NCBI GenBank assembly: GCA_927349885.1
Contig: OV651822.1
Coordinates: 58,319,301-58,383,300, forward strand
Direction of reading: 5' to 3'
Length of the DNA stretch: 64,000 nucleotides
From: Psylliodes chrysocephalus
Taxonomy: Eukaryota; Arthropoda; Insecta; Coleoptera; Chrysomelidae
Below the pieces are notes generated by a model. It was not told where the DNA came from, did no database searches, and saw only the letters and a program-made list of their open reading frames with translations. The translations under genes and the position numbers were made by a program. This document shows, in pieces, positions 34,784 through 46,360 of the stretch (positions within the stretch are counted from its first letter, which is position 1; the number at the start of each line of letters is the position of its first letter).

Positions 34784-36985
34784 TTAACATATAATCAAAG
34801 TATCTATATAAATTATAAATAAAGTAAACAATGTTGTTTCAATACAATTAAAACAATGATTGAAAAAATGATTTATAAAACAATGAAATTGAAACAATGA
34901 TTGACGAGTACAATTAATGAATTTGGGTAAGGTCATACCAAATATATCAATATCATAATTGAAACTGGCAAGATTATTATATGTTTCACACATGTTGTAG
35001 ATTGGTGATTTTAACATAAGATTGGTATTACTTTGGTTGAGATAAAATAATGTTCTTAATCTAGTGTTCTTGTTCGGAATACGCCAGCATATTTTATTTA
35101 ATATTTCCGAGCAGTCAATTCTATTATTTAGCAACTTATACAAAAATATTAACATTAAATAAGATCTTCTCTCTAATAGCGTTGGTAAATCAAATTTACT
35201 CAATAACTGCGAGTTATTGTATCCACGGGGAGGATAAAGCCCATCATTTTTTAACATAAGATATTTTGCAAATTTCCGTTGTATATTTTCGAGTTGCTGG
35301 ATTTGAACTGCATAAAAAGGATTCCAAATTATCGAACAATATTCCAGTTTTGATCTAACATAGCTGTAATACAATAGTTTGATGGTATCAATATTTTTGA
35401 AATTTTTGCAAGAACGGTAAATAAAGCCTAACATTTTTGACGCCCCAGCAGATATATCAGCAATATGTTTGTTGAATGAAAATTTTGAATCAAAATTGAC
35501 CCCTAGATCTTTGAAATTAACAAGACGGTTGGTACTAATGTTTTGTATTTTGTAATCAAACAATATTGGAGTATTTTTTAGAGTATATGTAACCATATTA
35601 CATTTGCTTATGTTTAGAGGCAATCTATTGTTGTTACACCAATTATTTAGAGAATCAATGTCAGATTGCAGTTGATAACAGTCATCAATTGAGTTAATTA
35701 TCCTATATATTTTTAAATCATCAGCAAATAGGAGAGAATTACTAGAGATACATTGCGTAATATTATTAATAAAGATAGAGAATAAAAGTGGTGCAAGATT
35801 GCTTCCCTGAGGAGCTCCACTAGTTGATTTAAAAGAATATGATTTGTATCCATTAATTTCTACATTCTGATATCTTTCACTCAGATATGAAAAGATAAGT
35901 GTAACTAAGTTATGATCGAAGCCAAAATTTTTGAGTTTATGCACCAACAGTGTGTGGTCGAGTCGATCAAAGGCCTTTGAGAAGTCTGTGTAAATCGTAT
36001 CAACCTGTTTGTGATTATCTAAAGACTCTAAGGTAAATTGTGTAAAACATGTAAGGTTGGTAACAGTGCTTCTAGTCGCAAAAAACCCATGTTGTGAAGG
36101 GTTTATTAAACTTTTTACTTGTGAAAACAGTTTTTCGTACACAGCCATCTCAAAGACCTTTGAAAACCCTGAAACTTGACATACTGGCCTGTAATTTTCT
36201 ACCAAGTTCATGCTACCTTTTTTAAATATAGGTGTAACTTTTGATAATTTCCATTTGTCTGGATACGAGCAAGATTTGATTGATAGATTAAATAAGTAAA
36301 GTAAAGGCTTTAAAAATATTTCCGAGCAGTCTTTTATGAGAAAATTAGGTATTTGATCTGGTCCCTGGTTCAATCGAGGCTTAAGTTTTTTTAAAGATGT
36401 TTTTATGTCATTTTCAGATAAATGTTTGATATGTATAAGAGAGTTATTAGTGTCTTCTGATTGTAAGAACTTGGAATCTGATGGTAGGGTATATACTGAT
36501 TGGAAGAAATTTGCAAATTGATTGACTATTTCATGAGGGTCATTTATTATTTTATTATTTATTAAAAGGGTATTGATTGAATTAAACCCATTCCGCTTGG
36601 ATTTTATGAATGACCAAAATTGCTTTGGCTCTTCTTTAATTTTTTCTTCCGTTATCTTAATATATTTTTCATAAGCCGTTTTTATTTGAGTTTTAATTAT
36701 TTTCCGTAGATTACAGAATTCCTCCCTTAGAGTATCGTTATTTTGATTTTTTTTTAATTTTTTAGATATTCGAGATTTTTTTTTAATATTTTTAATTATT
36801 TCTGATGAATACCAGGCTGGAAATTGTCGCTTGCGATGAATTGATACAGGAACATATTTATTTATTGCTAGATATAGAATATCATAAAATTTATTACAAG
36901 CTTCATTGAGAGACTGATACTCATTCAGAGCAGACCAGTCGGTATATTGAAGTTCACGATATAGACCAATAAAGTGCTGAACCAA
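34784..36985 (-). CDS. LINE reverse transcriptase (ORF2 C-terminal part), 5'-truncated
   Basis: An open frame of about 733 codons with no stop. Reverse-transcriptase motifs are YTDFSKAFDRLDH (residues about 331-343), SGAPQGSNLAPLLFSIFINN (about 390) and LLFADDLKIYR (about 420, the catalytic FADD). Upstream lies the usual LINE spacer with FWSFIKSKR and LKPRLNQGPDQIPNFL. Downstream is a LEYCSIIWNPF thumb-like region. The clade looks like CR1/jockey; there is no RNase H. The frame continues upstream without a stop to about 37075, but the apurinic endonuclease domain is missing, so the copy is 5'-truncated and was probably dead on arrival. There is no convincing Met; the limit given is the first TTG-type start. 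Absence of stops suggests a recent insertion. Confidence 0.9.
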   Translation of the reverse strand: MVQHFIGLYRELQYTDWSALNEYQSLNEACNKFYDILYLAINKYVPVSIHRKRQFPAWYSSEIIKNIKKKSRISKKLKKNQNNDTLREEFCNLRKIIKTQIKTAYEKYIKITEEKIKEEPKQFWSFIKSKRNGFNSINTLLINNKIINDPHEIVNQFANFFQSVYTLPSDSKFLQSEDTNNSLIHIKHLSENDIKTSLKKLKPRLNQGPDQIPNFLIKDCSEIFLKPLLYLFNLSIKSCSYPDKWKLSKVTPIFKKGSMNLVENYRPVCQVSGFSKVFEMAVYEKLFSQVKSLINPSQHGFFATRSTVTNLTCFTQFTLESLDNHKQVDTIYTDFSKAFDRLDHTLLVHKLKNFGFDHNLVTLIFSYLSERYQNVEINGYKSYSFKSTSGAPQGSNLAPLLFSIFINNITQCISSNSLLFADDLKIYRIINSIDDCYQLQSDIDSLNNWCNNNRLPLNISKCNMVTYTLKNTPILFDYKIQNISTNRLVNFKDLGVNFDSKFSFNKHIADISAGASKMLGFIYRSCKNFKNIDTIKLLYYSYVRSKLEYCSIIWNPFYAVQIQQLENIQRKFAKYLMLKNDGLYPPRGYNNSQLLSKFDLPTLLERRSYLMLIFLYKLLNNRIDCSEILNKICWRIPNKNTRLRTLFYLNQSNTNLMLKSPIYNMCETYNNLASFNYDIDIFGMTLPKFINCTRQSLFQFHCFINHFFNHCFNCIETTLFTLFIIYIDTLIIC

Positions 36986-37211
36986 AGTTAGTTGATTTTT
37001 ATTTAAAATATTTAATAAAAGAAATTGTAAGAAAAAATTGATGTAATTTTTCTTGTGATTGTATTTTGTTATGTGAAATAAAATATTTCATTAAAAATGG
37101 TAGGTAATTAAAGTTTTTTTTTATTTAAGTATTTACTTTATTTTGACCTATTTTTACTTTCAGTTGAACGAAGAAAAGATAAAACCAATACATTATATTT
37201 TTTTATGAATA

Positions 37212-38738
37212 TACAGGGTGAGTCGGGAGGAGCGCACCAAACTCTAGGAGTATATTATACACTTGAAAATAATGTAAAAAAACTCATATGTTCTTATCCG
37301 ATTTTCATTTGTTTTCAAGTTATAGCATATTAACAAATAAACAAATTTACACATAAAAATTCTCTTAATCATAGCGTTCTTTCAATAAATGTTCAAAAAT
37401 ACCGCCATTGACTTCTAAACATTTTCTGCGTCGTCTACGAAGAGCGTTTGTTGCTCTCCTAATTGATTCATTTCTTTCTTCTTTAATATGGGCTGCAGTA
37501 TTCTCAATTCGTCTAATTAGTGTATCCCGTGTGTCCACTTTTATTTTGTAGACTTCATTTTTCATCCAGCCCCATAAACAAAAATTTAATGGTGTGAGGT
37601 CTGGAGATCTTGCAGGCCAATTAATAGAACCTCCACGACCAATCCAACGCCCTGGAAAACGTTTGTCCAAATGTTGCTTGATCTGACGAGCGACATGTGC
37701 AGGAGCTCCATCGTGCTGATAGTACATCTGCATTTTAATATTGACAGGAACATCCTCTAGCAGGCCTTGTAATTCATTTTGAAAAAAATTGAGGTAGTTG
37801 TCTCCTGTGAGACGATTCTCCAAAATGAAAGGGCCAATTAAATAACTGTCAACCATACCACACCACACGTTTACAAAAAACCGATGTTGAAAATTGCTTT
37901 CGACTGTTGCGTGGGGATTTTCGTCTGACCATACATGATAGTTACGAGTATTATTAATGCCATCACGGGTAAATGTAGCTTCATCCGTAAAGAGTATACT
38001 CGACACAACACGATGATTATTATTTATTCACCGACAAAACTCCATACGGTTAGCGTAATCCTGTGGTTGTAGGTGCTGTACTCTCTGTACGTGATAAGGA
38101 TATAAGCCTTGCTCGTGGAGTGTGTTTATCACTCTTTTTTGTGGAATTCCCAATTGAGTGGCAATTCTCCGTGAGCTAGTAGTTGCATCTTCTTCTACTA
38201 GATGCAGAATATTTTCTACTTCTACAAAACCTTGTCGAGTAGCGTGTTCAGATGTTATGAAAGCACTGGGAAGCTTACCAGTCTCGCACAATTTGTTGAA
38301 AACTCTAATAAATACGTTTTTATCAGGATGTCTTCGGTGTGGAAAACGTTGACGATATTCTTCAGTAGCAGCTGTAGCATTTCCATTACAGAAACCATAA
38401 ACAAACACCATATTTGCATATTCTAAATTTGAATAAGTATCTGGCATTTTGAAACACTAACAATCACATAAATTCGAAATTAAACGTTCAGTTACTGTTC
38501 ACTATACACTGACAGTTCATCAAAACGTCAGAATTATCAAATGCCTTTGAGCCTTGAACATATGGCATACTTTGATAATGTTAAAATTCAGAAGTGGAAA
38601 GCTAGATGAACATTTTTAATTACGCCATAACTTGAAAACAAATGAAAATCGGATAAGAACATATGAGTTTTTTTACATTATTTTCACGTCTATAATATAC
38701 TCCTAGAGTTTGGTGCGCTCCTCCCGACTCACCCTGTA
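37212..38738 (-). mobile_element. 1.53-kb mariner relative (DD41D-type), nearly complete
   Basis: Ends TACAGGGTGAGTCGGGAGG match in inverted orientation for about 115 bases with very few changes, and TA flanks both sides (37210-37211, 38739-38740). It holds one transposase gene on the minus strand. High identity of the ends implies a fairly young copy. A solo end of the same family lies at 2278-2419. Confidence 0.9.
37365..38447 (-). pseudogene. Mariner-like transposase with DUF4817-type N-terminus; one stop, altered third catalytic residue
   Basis: Starts at the ATG at 38447: MPDTYSNLEYANMVFVYGF, a helix-turn-helix region like DUF4817. After EFCR an in-frame TGA (38028-38030) interrupts; the same frame continues INNNHRVVSSILFTDEATF to the stop at 37365, about 360 codons in all. 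Catalytic positions: first Asp in LFTDEATF, second in YQHDGAPAH. The third position, in SPDLTPLNFCLWGW, is Asn where relatives have Asp. The spacing between second and third positions is 41 residues. The copy should be inactive twice over. The rest of the frame is intact, so it died recently. Confidence 0.88.
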
Positions 38739-38740
38739 TA

Positions 38741-39469
38741 AATGCATACGATAAAATAGTTTTCAAAAAATTTTTCGTCTACACTACTAATTAATTGTGA
38801 GATGTATGCAATTTTGTTTAAAAAACAAATATTTTATAGTATGTACCACTGTATATTAAAGCACTTTCCAAAAATCAGTTTCTTACTTTAAATATACCAT
38901 AAATAAAAGCCATCCAAAGCTTTCGCGCGAATACCAAGTGTATATTATCGAATATTAGTTATAACAACAATAATGTTTATTTACAAAAAAATACGATACG
39001 ATTTATACGATGTATAAAAATCCTTTACTATTTCACCTTAGAATATAAATAAAATCAATTTAAATGTAATCATTTATTTAAAAAATAATTCCACTAGGTG
39101 ACTCTCAAAAAACATATCAATGAATAAGAAAGAGAACTTTCGTATCCGGAGCCTAATAAATAAAAATATTATCTGCAAAGAAATTACTATCAACACAATA
39201 TGTAGTTGTTACAATATACAGACAAATTGGGCCAACCCGCGGTTCTGGTGGATTTGAATTCCGAGAAAGATAGGCGTCCCATTAAACAGAATGGAGAAAA
39301 ATAGAATTATTACACGTACAATTGTCTTTACACAAACAAAGAGAGGGTTGCGTACAGAGATATTCTATGAAATGGATGAGGTATCTCTTATGAGTATCTC
39401 TCAACTTCGACCGAACGGTAGAGCGGTAGAACAGCCTTAATGATTTTTTATTTATTTGATCACAACTAA
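38741..39469. other. No gene seen
   Basis: AT-rich, with a less AT-rich block at 39220-39420 that has no recognised frame or repeat partner. Confidence 0.4.
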
Positions 39470-40290
39470 TGTAATGTATAAAAATTGAATTTGGAATTTA
39501 TTCGCCGAACCGCCCGTTTTAATAGACTTAAAAAACGTATTTACAGGTCTTGTTAGAATAATACTATATTATAATGTAATGAAAAATTGTATCTGGAATG
39601 TCGTGCTAAATATTGGTTTTTGTCATTTTGATATAGTAATGTTTATACGCGGATCCGCGCATTTGTAAAGACCTAACAAACTTATTTAGACGTCTTGCTA
39701 TGTAATGATTTATGATGTTTTTGAGTCATTCATACTACAAATTATATCTGGATTTTTGTGCTAATTATTGTTTTTTTTTTTTATTCTAAAAGAGTAATGT
39801 TTATCAGCAGAACTAAGCATTTTCAAAGACCTAAAAACGTATTTAGAGGTCTTGCTATGTAATGATTTATCGTGTTTTTGAATGATACTAATGTCACAGT
39901 TTATAGCTAAAGAATCAGTTCGCTCACTCTGCGTCGGCACTTTTGATCTCAATGTTCCAGTTTATACCCTGCGCAACTCGGATTTGTATCCCTGGCGCAT
40001 ACAGAATCAAATCATAACCAATACAATATCTGACAACCGCCTATATTCAAACAGCAGTCTTCTGCGCATCCTGAATTTGTATCCTTTGAGTGGATATTAT
40101 TTTGGAACATCCAACTGGTACGAGTGAGCTAACTGATTCTTTTTAGCAATAAACTGTGCTAATGTACTGAATCATTTGTCGTAAAAATTATATCTGGAGT
40201 CTCGTGCTAAATATTAGTTTTTGTTATTTTGATAAAGTAATGATTTTCCGCGAATCCGCGCAGTTTTAAGGAATAAACCAAAGATTTTGC
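39470..40290. repeat. Satellite-like tandem repeat (~160-bp unit), interrupted by a MITE
   Basis: About four diverged units share GTAATGTTTAT or a variant, AAAGACCTAA, GTATTTAGAGGTCTTG and TATATCTGGA in the same order. Two neighbouring copies of the GTAATGTTTAT block start about 157 bases apart (39635, 39792). The array is broken by the element at 39895-40158 and resumes to the right. Confidence 0.6.
39895..40158. mobile_element. 264-bp MITE with exact CTAATGT duplication
   Basis: The left end CACAGTTTATAGCTAAAG pairs with the right end ...TTTTAGCAATAAACTGTG; similarity runs about 33 bases. CTAATGT occurs exactly on both sides (39888-39894 and 40159-40165). Seven bases is unusual; an eroded 8-bp hAT duplication is possible. 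An 81-codon frame across it is not conserved coding. Confidence 0.75.
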
Positions 40291-40310
40291 CGAATAACAA
40301 TATCAAAACA

Positions 40311-40610
40311 TTAAGGGACTGCCGCGCGGTTTTCTGGAACACCAAAAGATGCAAAATATTTCATTGGACCATTACTTATGTGAATCACAGTTTTACCTAT
40401 TACTTCGTGAGCCTGTACGAATTTAGTAAAGGAACCAACAATAGTTAAATATATTTTTTTATCTAAAAAGAATAAGTCGACGTGTACAATTTGAAATGGT
40501 TTTGATGCCGTTTCTGTTATCATTAGAGGCGAATAAGAATTTTTCCTATTGAGTAAAATTTGGTCTTCTTTATCATTTACGGTATTAACTAATTTTGTAT
40601 ATTTGATTAG
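40311..40610 (-). pseudogene. Gypsy-type retrotransposon integrase fragment
   Basis: On the minus strand PFQIVHVDLFFLDKKIYLT contains the first catalytic Asp of the integrase core, followed by FTKFVQAHEV and KYFASFGVPENR, typical of Gypsy-type integrases. The piece stops at 40311 before the last catalytic residue. It belongs to the same minus-strand element as the protease and Gag remnants at 43387-45286. The hAT element at 40611-42933 lies between. Confidence 0.7.
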
Positions 40611-42933
40611 CAGGGGCGGTTCCTCCATTGGTTCATTTGTGCAGTGAACACCCAGTTAAATTTCATAAAAACACTTATTTTAAAAATACATAAATAACAT
40701 AAAAATATAAATTTAATTTTAATATTTTTATTTTCATACGTGTTAATCTATATTTTTTGGTACATCATTGCCCTCTGGCTGATCGCGTCTCTGTGGCACA
40801 GAATACCTTAGTATACTGTGTCTGTGGCGCATTATGGTGAGTGAGCCTAACACGAGTGAGACGATTTGATGAATGCATAAAGTTAAAAAGAGAAAACAAC
40901 ACGCCAACATATCCTTCAAACGTCAAAAGAACACATTAATTGGCGCGCCGCTCACAAACAAGGTTGCCAAACCAGTGTTGCCAGCCTAGTACAATTCACA
41001 ATTGTACTAGATGTAGTACATTCTGCTTGAGGCAGTGTTCACGTGTAAAATATATTGTAAAATATATTGTGTTCCTTGTTTGGGTTCGTTATCTATAAAA
41101 ACCCCCTTTTTTCCTCTTCAATAAATTATATGTCACTGCAAATAGAATTCGAAAAATTTGGTTCATTTAAGGAATCTGGTACATTTTTTAGACAAATCTG
41201 GTACATAACAAAAACATGTTCTGGCGACACTGTACCAAATCAAACAAACTGTCATTCCGTCTACCTGGGGATCGGTTATATCGCGCGAATTTAGAGATGA
41301 GTAGTAATCCGTAAATGTATCTACTTAACACTTACAGATTTGCTAATATCCATCTCTAAATTCTAGTGACACCGGAACCACTTGGAACTTTAGAGACGTT
41401 GTAACCGAACTTTGATTTTAGTTAAAGGACGACTTACCCAACTCCGACTCAGTTCTGTTTATAAATATGGACTTGAATATATTTGTATCCTTGTTTATCG
41501 ATATATAAAAGAAGAAAGTGAGAATACACTCAGTGATACACGAGACCACTTTACAAATTATACGTTTTATGGATTTTTGTGTTCCGTGAACCGAATTTTC
41601 GTTGTTTTGAGGTTGGCTGTACTGGTCTCAGGTTCTGTGTGAATTTACTAGTGTTTATGTACGATGAAATCGTATTCAGTGACATTTATAAAAACAAATA
41701 GACATAATTTCGAGAATCGAGTGCTCATAAAAAAGAATGGCCCACTTCGATCGGAGATAAACATTGTTCAAGAATGTGCCATAAGAAATAGAAAGTTTAA
41801 ACGTACTTTTAAGATTGAACAATAAAAAAAAACTTCGTGGTTGTGCGGGTGTGATAAACAACATGCTGTGTTTTGTTTTCCTTGTTTAGTTTTTGCAAAC
41901 AATGAAAATACTAAATCAGAAAGGACAAAAATGGGTGTTAGGGATTTATCTCATTTATCAGCAAAAATTAAAAAACATTATTATTATTAAACTACTGAAC
42001 TACCCAATGAATCGAGCAAAAACCTGACACTGATTATTAGGTAAGCATGGTTTTACATTATTTCTATAATTTAAACTTGACGTTTCTTTCTTGCACTGTA
42101 TTAATCGAGGAATTAATATTGTACCCGACATTGTGTTAATTATAACAAGCCGCCACTACCTACCTTTAATTATAAAAAATCTAATTAAATATAGGGGATT
42201 TAAGGGGGGTTAAAATTAAAACAAAAAATCAAAAATGAAAAGCGATATCAACATGAAATTTTTAGTAAAAATCAAGCCCTACAAGGAGATGAGGCCTATT
42301 GATTGTGAAATCAATCTGGTAGAAAATGGGTAGTTAAGGGAGTCTGTTAAACTGCGAAGAGTATCATTTAAAATGCCAGGCATTATATATCTTTATTCTA
42401 GTTTGTATTTGTGTAATAGTATGTATTTTGATGGGACTGATCTCATAAAATAAACATTTAAAACATTTTTGTTCTTATTTTATTTAAAAGTTATTATTTT
42501 AAAAGGTATTTAAAAAATATATTGTTTATTTGAAATCTGTGACAAAATGTGAAAATGATCAAATTTACCATAAAAACTGAAAAATGGTAGGTAAAGTTTC
42601 ATATAATATTTTTTAAACAAAAATCAATGTCAAGCTTTCTACATAACCTTATATATATTTAAAATAATCTCAAATTATGAAAAAAGTCAGTTTACTAACT
42701 AATAATGTTTATAGGTGGTTTTCAATGTATTAAAAACAAAACAAATATCACACTAACTAAAATATTCATTTATTAATAGTATGATGTTGATAATAACTAC
42801 ATTTAATACAAACTCAAATAATAAAAAAACAGCGATATTGGCTCTTGTACAAAGTTTTGGACCGAACTTACAAAAATGATCAAATTATTGGAAAAAGTGA
42901 ACACCCATTTCAAATTACTACGAGCCGCCACTG
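40611..42933 (+). mobile_element. 2.3-kb hAT element inserted in the Gypsy-type remnant
   Basis: Terminal sequences CAGGGGCGGTTC and (complement of the right end) CAGTGGCGGCTC are hAT-type inverted repeats. TTGATTAG is duplicated exactly on both sides (40603-40610 and 42934-42941). The interior keeps only the N-terminal part of a transposase, so it is a deletion derivative needing transposase from elsewhere. It arrived after the LTR element it splits. Confidence 0.88.
41664..41990 (+). pseudogene. hAT transposase N-terminal zinc-finger (TTF-type) part
   Basis: From the ATG at 41664 the frame reads 109 codons to 41990 with one internal TAA. Motifs are LIKKNGPLRSEINI, then KFKRTF, then after the stop WLCGCDKQHAVFCFPCLVF and GVRDLSHLSAKIKKH. 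The CxC...CxxC pattern and the ending match the TTF-type finger in front of many hAT transposases. The catalytic domain and dimerisation region are absent from the element. Confidence 0.75.
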
Positions 42934-42941
42934 TTGATTAG

Positions 42942-43386
42942 TTTTGGACCTTTCTCTGAGATATTTTTTAAATATACTTCATTGAAACATTTGTATAGCT
43001 TATCAATCTGAAAATACATGCAATAAGTTTTATTATGAGTAATATAATCTTTTAAAAATTTAAGAATTCTTCATTATTTTCGAAAGTAATAATTTTATGG
43101 TTTTGGTAATTCTCTTGTTTGATAGTTAATTAATGTTTAATTTAGCCAAAAACTAGTATTTGATTAATTTTGTTATTTATTATTTCATCGAGTATTTTTA
43201 TTCCGTCATTGGTTCCATTAGGTGTCGTATGCTGGGTTGATTGAAAACTGTCATTTCCTGATGGTTTGTGATAATATTTTTAGTTTAGATTGGTTAGAGG
43301 TACTATTGTCGAGATTGTCATCTGCTACTGGGTTTTCAGAAAAACGTCTAAGAAATCGTAGGGTTTCATTGTCAATGTCTCCAGGG
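42942..43386 (-). other. Decayed pol region of the Gypsy-type element
   Basis: Sequence between the hAT element and the protease. Minus-strand scraps such as QIDKLYKCFNEVYLKN lead into the integrase part across the hAT insertion. A reverse transcriptase is not recognisable, so most of pol has been deleted. Confidence 0.35.
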
Positions 43387-43880
43387 TTATTGGTTTTCTA
43401 GAGCATTTATAGAAATTATTGATAATGTGTCAATATTAGTGTTTGTTTTTACTGGTTCCTTAACTATTCTTGTTGATTTTTCAGAAATTACAATTTTATC
43501 ATTTTCTATTTTTAGATTATATTCGAATTTGATTAAATCTTCGGATTCAAGAATTATTGCTATTTGAACTGATGGGATAATAATCAACTGATGCATTTAA
43601 TTGTTCGAGCAGATCAATTCTGATAAGACCTTCGAAATTTCTATTAAAATCAAAAACATGAAATTTTTGTTCTTCTAGATTAAAGATGTTAAAAATGGGA
43701 ATTTCAATTACTTCGTTATGATGACTTATATTATGCACTGTTTGTATTTTAAAATATTTATTAAAAATATATTTTTTATAAAATGCATGATCTAATCTAG
43801 AGTTTATTAAACTTCTACTGCTACCAGTGTCTATTAAGAAATTTGCCTGTATTTCTGGTATAAATAGGGTAAATTTGATC
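43387..43880 (-). pseudogene. Gypsy-type aspartic protease fragment
   Basis: Reading leftward on the minus strand from about 43880, ANFLIDTGSSRSLINSRLD contains the DTGS active-site motif of retropepsins. It is followed by HNEVIEIPIFNIFNLEEQ and FEGLIRIDLLEQLNASVD, with the (I/L)xGxxxxxxL pattern that follows in Gypsy proteases. Frameshifts near 43550-43590 split the frame. Confidence 0.75.
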
Positions 43881-43899
43881 TCATTGTGTTCGGTTTAAT

Positions 43900-45286
43900 T
43901 ACATCTTCAACTTGTGTTAGAGCTCCCACACGAAAATTTAAAACTTAATTATCAAAAGTATCATAAAGACGGACCTTGAGAGGGTTCATGGAAGTGTTTC
44001 AGCTGTATTACATTTGTGTTAATTTCTCGTTTTTGATTAGAATTATTATTGTCGTTAGTTGTGTTAAATGTTGAGAAATCATTATTTTCTTGGAACTGGC
44101 ATTCACCGTTACTATATTGGTTATTAAATTAATTTTCGAATTGGTTTTCTATTTGATCAGAATTTTGCAAGTAAAGGTTATAATTATTTATACGCGTATT
44201 TCCAGATGACATATCCATTGGCTCTGGCATATTTGTACTATTATTAAAATTGGCTTTTCTTGAAATTTGACTATTTCGGTTGAAATTGGTCGAATATTGA
44301 CCAACTTTTGGATTTTTGTAATTATTAGAATTTTGATTATTGAAATTATTTGATTGGTTAAACTGGAGTCTCTGAACGAATTGATTTTGAAAATTTCGAT
44401 TCGGAAAATTTTGATTTTGGAAGTTCTGATTATTTTGTCTTGGAAAATTATTAAAGTTTGAATGAAATCTGTTAAAATTATTAGAATAAAATGGTTTTTG
44501 TAATAGTTGTGGTGATTGCCTTTGCTGAGGTTTTGAATTGTTTTTTCTGCTATTTGCAGGTCTATGATTTTGAGAATCTGAAAAATTTCCTTTTTTGTGA
44601 ACTATAGAGAAAATTTTCTTCTTCTTACTACAAATGCTATTGCTTGTTCTAAACTATCTGGGTTTCGTAAACGAACATTATTTTGTAAGTGGCCTGTGAG
44701 GTCGTGAATAAAAGTTTTATGAGTTAAATCGTAATAATTTTGAAGTCTGATACGTTTTTCTTCAGGCAAAAAATTTGACGATTTTAGATACAATTAAACT
44801 TCTAGTCTTGGCAACACATACCAAAACGGGATAAGGGTTCATTTTTAAAAGGATGTAAAGAAATCAAGTCTTTTTATAACAGTCCAAATTTTTCTGATCA
44901 CCAAAGCTTAATATTAATAAATCTATCTATCCAAACAGTCAATTCACTACGGGAGCCTATTAAAATCAAAGTTCTGCCGGTTAATTTGCCAATAATAGCT
45001 TTTAAAATATAAGCATTAATTGTAGCTGCAATATTTTGCCGACCAGAAAATTGTCCAATCAAGCTTTCACAAGCATCTAAAAATACATTTAATTTGGAAT
45101 AGTGTCTACATATTATAATTGCAAAAGTGGATAATTAGTTTTATCTGCCATATTTGAATTTGAACTTTCTGAATGTGAACTTTCCGAATTTTATACTATT
45201 GTAGGAGGTAAATTATCTAAATTTAATGAGGAATCTGTCCTAAAAGTAGTATTAAAAATATTCACTAATTCGTCTATCTCAGACAT
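43900..45286 (-). pseudogene. Gag remnant of the Gypsy-type element
   Basis: An ATG at 45286 (minus) begins MSEIDELVNIFNTTFRTD. Multiple stops follow. A better preserved capsid-like segment at 44602-44793 contains IRLQNYYDLTHKTFIHDLTG and RNPDSLEQAIAF. The C-terminal part (44050-44580) is very rich in Asn, Gln, Phe and Arg (for example NRNFQNQNF), as in Gag proteins without a zinc knuckle. Order Gag, protease, integrase supports one minus-strand element. Confidence 0.65.
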
Positions 45287-45674
45287 AAAATATAATAAAT
45301 TCTCTCAATGTTTTACCCCAAAAATGAAAATAAAAAATAACTAACACAATCAACTCAAAAATAAAATGTTTGAAATAAAAGGAGAGCAAAATTTCTTACG
45401 CAATTCCTAGGATTATTTTCGTCATATCAATGGGGTCAAGCAATGCGGTCTGTTCTCCCTGATTTTCTTAAAACTATCTGGATTTGGCGAGGTGGTCCTC
45501 GTCCAGGATCATAAACTAGCTGGATTTCGCGATGTGGTCCTCGTCCAGGTTCTCCAAACCGGCAATATTGGTCCTATGCTTGGATGTACACTTTTTGCAT
45601 GGTTTATTTCGATTTGCCGTTAAACTATTAAAACAAGACTGATTTGACACGATTTTTATTGTCACACCGTAAGG

Positions 45675-45694
45675 CAATCCTACTGACTGCGCCA
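45675..45694 (-). promoter_or_regulatory. Primer-binding site of the LTR retrotransposon
   Basis: On the minus strand TGGCGCAGTCAGTAGGATTG directly follows the LTR end. The TGGCGCAGT(C) start is the serine-tRNA type site known from insect Gypsy-group elements such as 17.6 and 297. Position just upstream of Gag is as expected. Confidence 0.7.
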
Positions 45695-45695
45695 C

Positions 45696-45945
45696 TTTTA
45701 GATTCGCTAATAAAAAATTGTTTTTTTAAAAAATTACAAAAACTTTACAAAAAGTGGAACTTTATTTTATGTCTTAACAATATAAAAGTTAAAATGAACT
45801 AATTTTGTTGCCGCTTGTATTTGATATGATTGTGTTATCATAACTAGACCCTATTTAGTGTAATTTTGTTTGAACTCCTATTGTTCATTAGCGGTTGATA
45901 TCAGAGGGTTGTGAATCAACCGGTTTTTTATTGACACAAAAATAT
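45696..45945 (-). repeat. Putative 5' LTR of the Gypsy-type element
   Basis: The ~250-bp AT-rich stretch upstream (in the minus sense) of the primer-binding site, with an AATAAA near 45755. The outer border is a guess: no second LTR remains at the left side (before 40311), so the other half of the element has been lost. Confidence 0.4.
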
Positions 45946-46360
45946 ATCCATTAAAAAGTGTTATTTAAAAAAATATATACAATTTGGGATTACGTCTAAA
46001 AAAAATAATTTTTTAATAAAAAGAGTACAGTCAAATCGGGTAGCTTTGGACCAGGTTTTTATTATAAATCTGAATTATTGTTGCACAATTATGATGCACG
46101 TACTGGTGTTCCTGTAAAATGATCTATATGAATTTTAAATTAAAAAAAAAAAATTATTTTAAATATAAAAAAATATATTTTTGGGTGTGGTCCAAAGTTA
46201 TATTGGATTTGGGGTAATATTGACCAAAGTATTTTCATCGAGAGAAATTACTGATTTCTTACAATTTAAAGGCTACGGGTAAGATTAAACTATATTAGTT
46301 TTAATGTAGAGACCCCAGGTCAGTTTTTTTACAGACAAGGTTGAAGTTGTAATTAGCTAT

